Shown here one piece after another: positions 59,167 to 64,000 of a stretch of 64,000 nt of DNA. Source of the DNA: JBBRZM01 sp963813635. GTDB lineage: Bacteria > Actinomycetota > Acidimicrobiia > IMCC26256 > JBBRZM01. Location: contig CAWEZO010000011.1 in the NCBI GenBank assembly GCA_963813635.1, positions 248,001 to 312,000 of the forward strand, written 5' to 3'. The notes under the pieces were generated by a model. The model made no database searches. It was given only the letters and a program-made list of their open reading frames with translations, and had not been told where the DNA came from. The position numbers were made by a program, and so were the translations under genes. Positions within the stretch are counted from its first letter, which is position 1; the number at the start of each line of letters is the position of its first letter.

Positions 59167-59582
59167 CCTGCGGCGCCGCGCGAGATCCCGGCGCGTTTCA
59201 ACACGTCGGCGCTCACGCCGACTTCACGCCAGGCGCCGTAGGTGATGCCCTTGCGCTTCGAGTAGCCCTTGGCCACGTCCACAAACGCTTTCTCCAACGC
59301 GGAGAGGTCGACCTTTGTGTCGAGCTGCTCGGCCTCGCGCTGCAGGTTGATGCGCTCCTGCACGAGCTCCAGCTTCTTCAGACCGGTTGCCTCGGACAGT
59401 GAGGTGTCGATCGCGGCAAGTCGCTTCTTGATCGAATCCGGGGTGCGCTTCCGGCCGCGCTTGGGCCGGTTCTTGTTGAGCGCGTCGAGGTAATTACGGA
59501 TCACACGACTTTGCTCCCTGCCTGCGGCGAGGGCTTCCTTGTGGGCAGCCGTGAGGGCAGGTTGCTTCTTTGACTTCGCCAT
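59163..59582 (-). CDS. Conserved basic actinobacterial protein, unknown function
   Basis: 139 aa, Lys/Arg-rich, with a central coiled-coil-like region (about 48-95, TPDSIKKRLAAIDTSL) and a conserved-looking C-terminus GYSKRKGITYGAWREVGV. I recognise this as a recurrent actinobacterial hypothetical but know no function. Stop overlaps the purQ stop by four bases; divergent from purL. Confidence 0.75.
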   Translation of the reverse strand: MAKSKKQPALTAAHKEALAAGREQSRVIRNYLDALNKNRPKRGRKRTPDSIKKRLAAIDTSLSEATGLKKLELVQERINLQREAEQLDTKVDLSALEKAFVDVAKGYSKRKGITYGAWREVGVSADVLKRAGISRGAAG

Positions 59583-59678
59583 GCAGCGTCCTCCAAAATT
59601 GCCGGTATTCGAAAAGAGCTATTCTCGGTCTGCCTCAGTTTGTAGCACGGGTCGAATTCATCCCGCAGGCGCCCACCT

Positions 59679-59731
59679 CCATTCTTGCGTCAGCAGCCGG
59701 GATGTCACCCCGGTTTGCGACGCAAGAATGG
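59679..59731. promoter_or_regulatory. Long inverted repeat upstream of purL
   Basis: Perfect 13-base arms CCATTCTTGCGTC (59679-59691) and GACGCAAGAATGG (59719-59731), with an inner CCGGG/CCCGG stem. 50 bases before purL in a gap between two divergent genes, so it is not a shared terminator; operator or leader structure. Confidence 0.6.
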
Positions 59732-59780
59732 GTTCCATCACGCGCAGGTGGCGTGCGACGGTGCCGTAGCCTGCAAACTG

Positions 59781-62024
59781 ATGCCATCGCTTCACCGTCA
59801 GCTCGGGCTCACTGATGACGAGCACCGCGCCATTCTCGAGCTCCTGGGGCGCGAGCCAACCGAGTTGGAGCTCGCGATGTACGCGGTGATGTGGTCGGAG
59901 CACTGCTCGTACAAGTCGTCGCGTACCTTGCTGCGTCGTTTCCCAACCGAGGCTCCCTGGGTGATGGTGGGCCCGGGTGAGGGCGCGGGTGTGATCGACG
60001 TCGGCGACGACCTCGCGGTCGCGGTGCGCATCGAGAGTCATAACCATCCGTCCGCGGTCGAGCCGTACCAAGGCGCGGCGACGGGCGTCGGCGGCATCAT
60101 TCGCGACATCTTCTCGATGGGCGCGCGACCGATCGCCTTGATGGATCCGTTGCGGTTCGGGTCACTCGACGACGCCCGCACGCGTTACCTGTTCGAGGGA
60201 GTCGTCTCGGGGATCAGCGCCTATGGCAACGCAGTGGGCGTCCCGACCGTAGGCGGCGAAGTCGTGTTCGACGACGGTTATCGCGACAACCCGCTGGTCA
60301 ATGTGTTCTGTCTCGGGCTGCTCCCGCACGATCGTCTCGTGCTGGCGCGCGCCGAGGGCACCGGCAACCTCGCGGTGCTGCTCGGCGCGTCGACCGGGCG
60401 CGACGGCATCGGCGGCGCCAGCGTGCTGGCATCGGCCGGGTTCGACGAGGGCTCCGAGCACAAGCGGCCTTCGGTGCAGGTCGGCGATCCGTTCGAGGAG
60501 AAGAAGTTGATCGAAGCGTGCCTCGCGCTGCTCGAGGCCGGCCTCGCCGTCGGCATCCAAGACCTCGGTGCCGCGGGCCTGGCGTGCGCGGCGTCGGAGA
60601 CCGCCGCGAAGACGGGTGCCGGAATGGATGTCGACATCGCGCGCGTCGCGGCGCGAGAACCGCACATGACACCCGTCGAGATCATGACCTCGGAGAGCCA
60701 GGAGCGGATGCTGGCGATCGTGACGCCCGACGATCTCGACGAAGTGCTCGCGCTGTGCGAGCGATGGGAGATCCGAGCCACCGTCGTCGGTCGGGTCACC
60801 GATACGGGCCGCTTTCGCGTGTACGACGGTGTGTTCGACGCGCCCGACGACTCCCACAGCGCCGTTTCGCTCGCCGACGTGCCCGTCGGAAGTCTCGGCG
60901 ACGGTCCGCTCTATGACCGGCCCCGAGCACGTCCCGCGACACTCGACGCGCGTCAAGCGGCGGATCCGGCGCCGGTGCTCAGCGCCCGTTTCCCCGCCGG
61001 CACCGATCTGTCGGCGAGTTGCTGGAGCTGCTCGCGTCGCCGACGGTCGGCGACAAGTCGTGGGTGTGGCGCCAGTACGACCATCAGCTCTTCCTCAACA
61101 CGGTCACCCCGCCGGGCAACGACGCAGCGGTGCTGCGACTCAAAGGCGTTCGAGCGCGCGCTTGCTCTGAGCACCGACGGCAACGCGCGTTTCGCGCGCT
61201 CGACCCGCTCGTGGGTGGTCGACTCGCGGTGCTCGAGGCGGCGCGCAACGTCGCGTGCGCCGGTGCCCGACCGCTCGCGCTGGTCAACTGCCTCAACTTC
61301 GGCAACCCCGAGCACCCGGAAGTGATGTGGCAGTTCGCCGAAGTCGTCGAAGGCATGTCAGAGGCATGCGAAGCGATTGGCATTCCGGTGATCGGCGGGA
61401 ACGTCAGCTTCTACAACGAGTCGCGCGGCGCCGACATCGATCCCACGCCGATCGCGGGTGTCGTCGGCCTCATCGATCCCTTTGCGATCGGGCCGCCCCC
61501 GGCCGCGCTCCAGGCCGGCGACCGAATCGTGCTGGTGGGCGACACCCGTCCCGAGCTCGGTGGCTCCGAGTGGGCCGCGGTGCAACACGGTCTCGACGGT
61601 GGACAGCGCGCCGGTCGCCGACCTCGACAGGGCCGTTCTCTACAACGAGCTGGTGCGCGAGTTCGTTGCGGCCCGCTTCGTCGCCGGTGTGCACGACTGT
61701 TCCGAAGGCGGGCTCGCGGTCGCCCTGGCAGAGATGGCGATCGCGGGCGCGTGCGGGTTCCACGTGTTCTTCGATGTGACCCTGGTGCCTGCGCTCGCGT
61801 GGTTCTCGGAGTCGGCGTCACGCGTGGTGTTCTCGGTCGAGCCGGCGAACGTGCGGAGCCTGCTGCAGCGGTGCTACGACCTGCGCGTGACGGCGGTGGA
61901 TCTCGGCGAGGTGACGGGCGACCGGCTGGTCGCCGAAGGCGCGTTCGATGTCAGCCTGGCTGATGCCGTCCACGCCTGGCAGACGGCGATTCCCTCTGCA
62001 CTCGGGCTCCCGGCCGCGCGGTAG
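59781..62024 (+). CDS. purL: FGAM synthase large subunit PurL, several frameshifts as read
   Basis: Reconstructed about 747 aa small-type PurL. Intact stretches: YAVMWSEHCSYKSSR, IESHNHPSAVEPYQGAATGVGG, QDLGAAGLACA, TSESQERM. Frame changes occur near 61013 (missing G in TCGG(G)CGAG), 61152, 61198 and 61605; between them the pieces DKSWVWRQYDHQLF, ERALALSTDGNARFAR, LDPLVGGRLAVLEAARNVA and DCSEGGLAVALAEMA align in order. Converts FGAR to FGAM. Confidence 0.93.
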
Positions 62025-62034
62025 TGCGTTTCGA

Positions 62035-62886
62035 TCAGGGAACGCGACGGCGCGACTCCAAGTTGTCGAGCAAGTCGTCGGGCACCGCGAGGTCCCCTTG
62101 TCCGATGCCGATCTGCAAGTCGGGCTTGTTGTCGCCGTGGTAGTCGGAGCCGCCGGTCGGTGCGAGGCCGTGGCGTGCAGCGAGCGTTGACAGCGCGCCG
62201 CGCTCCTCGGGCGTGTAGCGCCCGTACTCGCACTCGAGACCGTCGAGTCCGGCCTCCGCGAGCTCGGCGACGAAGCGGTCGAGCTCCGTCGTGTCGAGCC
62301 CGAGCGAGAGCGGGTGCGCCACGACGGTCACGGCGCCCGATTCGTGGGCAAGGCCGATCGCGACTTCGGGGCCGAGCCGTTCGCGCTCGCAGTACCCCGG
62401 CCGGCCTTTTGCCAGCCACACATCGAACGCCTCCTGGATCGATCCGACCGCGCCCTTCTCCATCAGAACCTGCGCCATGTGCGGTCGCCCGACCGTGCCG
62501 GTGCCCGCCTTTGCGAGCACCTCGTCGAGTGTGATGTCGACACCGTTGTCGCGCAACGCCTCGACGATGAGCACGTTGCGCGACTGCCGCGCGGTCTGCA
62601 ACGCACCAAGACGGGCACCGAGCGGCGAGTCGGGATCATCGAGGAAGTACACGAGCAGGTGCAACGTGCCCGGAGCCCGACCGTCGAGCGCACACGAGAT
62701 CTCGGTCGCCGGCACGAGGCGGATGCCGAGCTCGTCGGCGGCGGCGCGTGCCGGCGCAATGTGTTCGAGCGTGTCGTGGTCGGTGAGCGCAATGGCGGTG
62801 AGGGCGCGGTCGACGGCCATGGTGATGATGGCCGCCGGCGGGTCGGTGCCGTCGGAGACCGTCGAGTGGCTGTGCAGGTCGATCAC
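62035..62886 (-). CDS. PHP-domain phosphoesterase
   Basis: 283 aa. DLHSHSTVSDGTDPP (metal ligands), ALTDHDTLEH, VVAHPL and GGSDYHGDNKP form the PHP metal site. Closest to the RNase AM/3',5'-nucleoside bisphosphate phosphatase group (YciV). Convergent with purL; 12 bases after cysC in the same direction. The PAP product of sulfate assimilation is a plausible substrate given cysC. Confidence 0.88.
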   Translation of the reverse strand: MIDLHSHSTVSDGTDPPAAIITMAVDRALTAIALTDHDTLEHIAPARAAADELGIRLVPATEISCALDGRAPGTLHLLVYFLDDPDSPLGARLGALQTARQSRNVLIVEALRDNGVDITLDEVLAKAGTGTVGRPHMAQVLMEKGAVGSIQEAFDVWLAKGRPGYCERERLGPEVAIGLAHESGAVTVVAHPLSLGLDTTELDRFVAELAEAGLDGLECEYGRYTPEERGALSTLAARHGLAPTGGSDYHGDNKPDLQIGIGQGDLAVPDDLLDNLESRRRVP

Positions 62887-62898
62887 CCGTGACCCCTC

Positions 62899-63465
62899 TC
62901 AGCGGGACGAGCCGCGCGGCGCGGGGCCGTGACGGGCAAGCCCCGCTTCTTCCAGGTACGACAGCACTTGGGCCGCCGACGCTGCGGGGTCGCGGTCATG
63001 GGTGACCACGCGTACCTCGGGCGCAAGCGGCGGCTCGTATGGATCCGAGACACCGGTGAACTCTTCCAAGTGACCCGCCCGCGCCTTCGCATAGAGCCCC
63101 TTCACGTCGCGCTCCTCGCAGATGTCGATCGGCGTGTCGACGAACACCTCGACGAAATGCTTGACGTTGCCGCGCACCTCGTCGCGGACGGCACGATACG
63201 GCGAGATCGCCGCGATGATCGCAACGACGCCGTTGCGAGCAAGCAGCGCGGCGACCCACCCGATCCGGCGAATGTTGGTGTCGCGGTCGGCCTGCGAGAA
63301 GCCGAGGTCCTTCGACATGTGCTCGCGGACCTCGTCGCCGTCGAGTGACTCCACCCGGTGGCCCCGGCGGCGCAGCTCGTCGGCGACGATCGCCGCGATC
63401 GTGCTCTTGCCCGACCCCGAGAGCCCGGTGAACCACAAGCAGAATCCAGCCTCGCCGTCACCCAC
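62899..63465 (-). CDS. cysC: Adenylylsulfate kinase
   Basis: 188 aa. Phosphorylates APS to PAPS. Walker A GLSGSGKS (about 14-21), LDGDEVREHMSKDLGFSQADRD, and ISPYRAVRDEVR near the C-terminal half. GTG 63465 chosen as the first codon before homology begins; the frame upstream has none. Other cys genes are not in the window. Confidence 0.93.
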   Translation of the reverse strand: MGDGEAGFCLWFTGLSGSGKSTIAAIVADELRRRGHRVESLDGDEVREHMSKDLGFSQADRDTNIRRIGWVAALLARNGVVAIIAAISPYRAVRDEVRGNVKHFVEVFVDTPIDICEERDVKGLYAKARAGHLEEFTGVSDPYEPPLAPEVRVVTHDRDPAASAAQVLSYLEEAGLARHGPAPRGSSR

Positions 63466-63585
63466 GCGAGCGAACCTAGTTGACCGGCTGTGGTCACCGC
63501 GCTGTCGCGCGAGCCGCCGAGAACACGTGCATCCGCGGCGCAGCGGAATGCCGAATCGGCCGGCGCGTATGGGATACTGGAAGCA

Positions 63586-64000
63586 ATGGACGGCCACATC
63601 GGCGAGGCTTGCGGCGTCTTTGGTGTCTATGCCCCGGGGCAGCCTGTGGCCAACCTGTGCTACCTCGGGCTCTACGCGCTCCAGCACCGCGGCCAGGAAT
63701 CAGCCGGCATCGCCGTCAGTGACGGCGAGACGATCACCGTCGTCAAGGACATGGGCCTCGTGACCCAGGTGTTCGACGAGCGACGCCTCGCTCCGCTCGA
63801 GGGCCACTTGACGATCGGCCATGTGCGCTATTCCACGAGCGGCTCGAGCAGCTGGCGCAACGCCCAGCCCGTCTACCGCTCGGTCGCCGACGCCGGCTTC
63901 GCGCTCGGCCACAACGGCAACCTCACCAACACCGAAGCGCTCGCCGAGCGCCTCGGCATGCTGCCCGGCCTCACGCCGTCCGCCAATCTGGGCGACTCCA
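63586..64000 (+). CDS. purF: Amidophosphoribosyltransferase (3' partial)
   Basis: First 138 residues of glutamine PRPP amidotransferase. Short propeptide MDGHIGEA then Cys9 as the N-terminal nucleophile (CGVFGVYAPG), YALQHRGQESAGIA, GHVRYSTSGSSS and FALGHNGNLTN. The catalytic Arg and Asn are present. Runs off the window end. Confidence 0.95.
   Translation, partial: MDGHIGEACGVFGVYAPGQPVANLCYLGLYALQHRGQESAGIAVSDGETITVVKDMGLVTQVFDERRLAPLEGHLTIGHVRYSTSGSSSWRNAQPVYRSVADAGFALGHNGNLTNTEALAERLGMLPGLTPSANLGDS

Noticed and set aside
63481..63496. TGACC/GGTCA dyad between cysC and purF
   Set aside because: Five-base arms are expected by chance; no support as an operator.

Overview
The window is a high-GC, gene-dense chromosomal segment of an actinobacterium (Actinomycetota). 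The markers are HspR with a HAIR-type operator, NucS mismatch endonuclease, inositol-phosphate synthase, a WS/DGAT acyltransferase, an EtfD-type Fe-S reductase, and gene order matching the origin-proximal region of mycobacteria. A deep lineage such as Acidimicrobiia is a guess, not shown by the sequence.

Left part (1-16.3 kb): parA (5'-truncated by the window edge) and parB converge on a long minus-strand cluster. In transcription order this reads GNAT acetyltransferase, large secreted/membrane protein, murJ, DegV, Ser/Thr kinase, ECF sigma, anti-sigma, small membrane protein, trxB, trxA, cwlM-like. This is the mycobacterial murJ-sigM-rsmA-trxB-trxC-cwlM-parB-parA neighbourhood, with the kinase as a separate gene. 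HDAC-family, PilT-like and CCA-transferase genes follow on the plus strand.

Next (16.3-28.8 kb): methyltransferase, ino1-padR with a strong palindromic operator, a DUF5318-like protein, panB, a DUF192-like protein, the replication/ribosome operon rpsF-ssb-rpsR-rplI-dnaB, nucS, a lipoprotein, a YceI-like protein and a carotenoid oxygenase. Two related palindromic intergenic elements lie here (20959-21027 and 26497-26552).

Accessory zone (28.86-42.0 kb): a tRNA-Gly(CCC) gene at 37562-37632 and a matching tRNA 3' fragment at 28866-28906 bracket an island. It carries an acyl-CoA synthetase fused to an IS110 relic, a VOC protein, WS/DGAT, an orphan FtsX-type permease and two broken tyrosine recombinases. 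Beside it, a cassette of TetR regulator, DszB-like desulfinase and rhodanese lies between two perfect 74-bp direct repeats (37632-37705, 40357-40430). A phosphotransferase and a kelch-like remnant follow.

Right part (42.0-64 kb): dcd, an EtfD-like reductase, a cyclic-nucleotide-binding protein, the heat-shock operon dnaK-grpE-dnaJ-hspR-clpB, and purine synthesis (purA, purD, purB-purC-purS-purQ, purL, purF, cut by the window end). A PHP phosphoesterase and cysC are interleaved.

Reading caution: about 16 single-base frame shifts interrupt otherwise intact genes, many of them essential (dnaB, clpB, purA, purD, purL, murJ, dcd). Most are probably sequencing errors. Coordinates given for these genes span the reconstructed gene.
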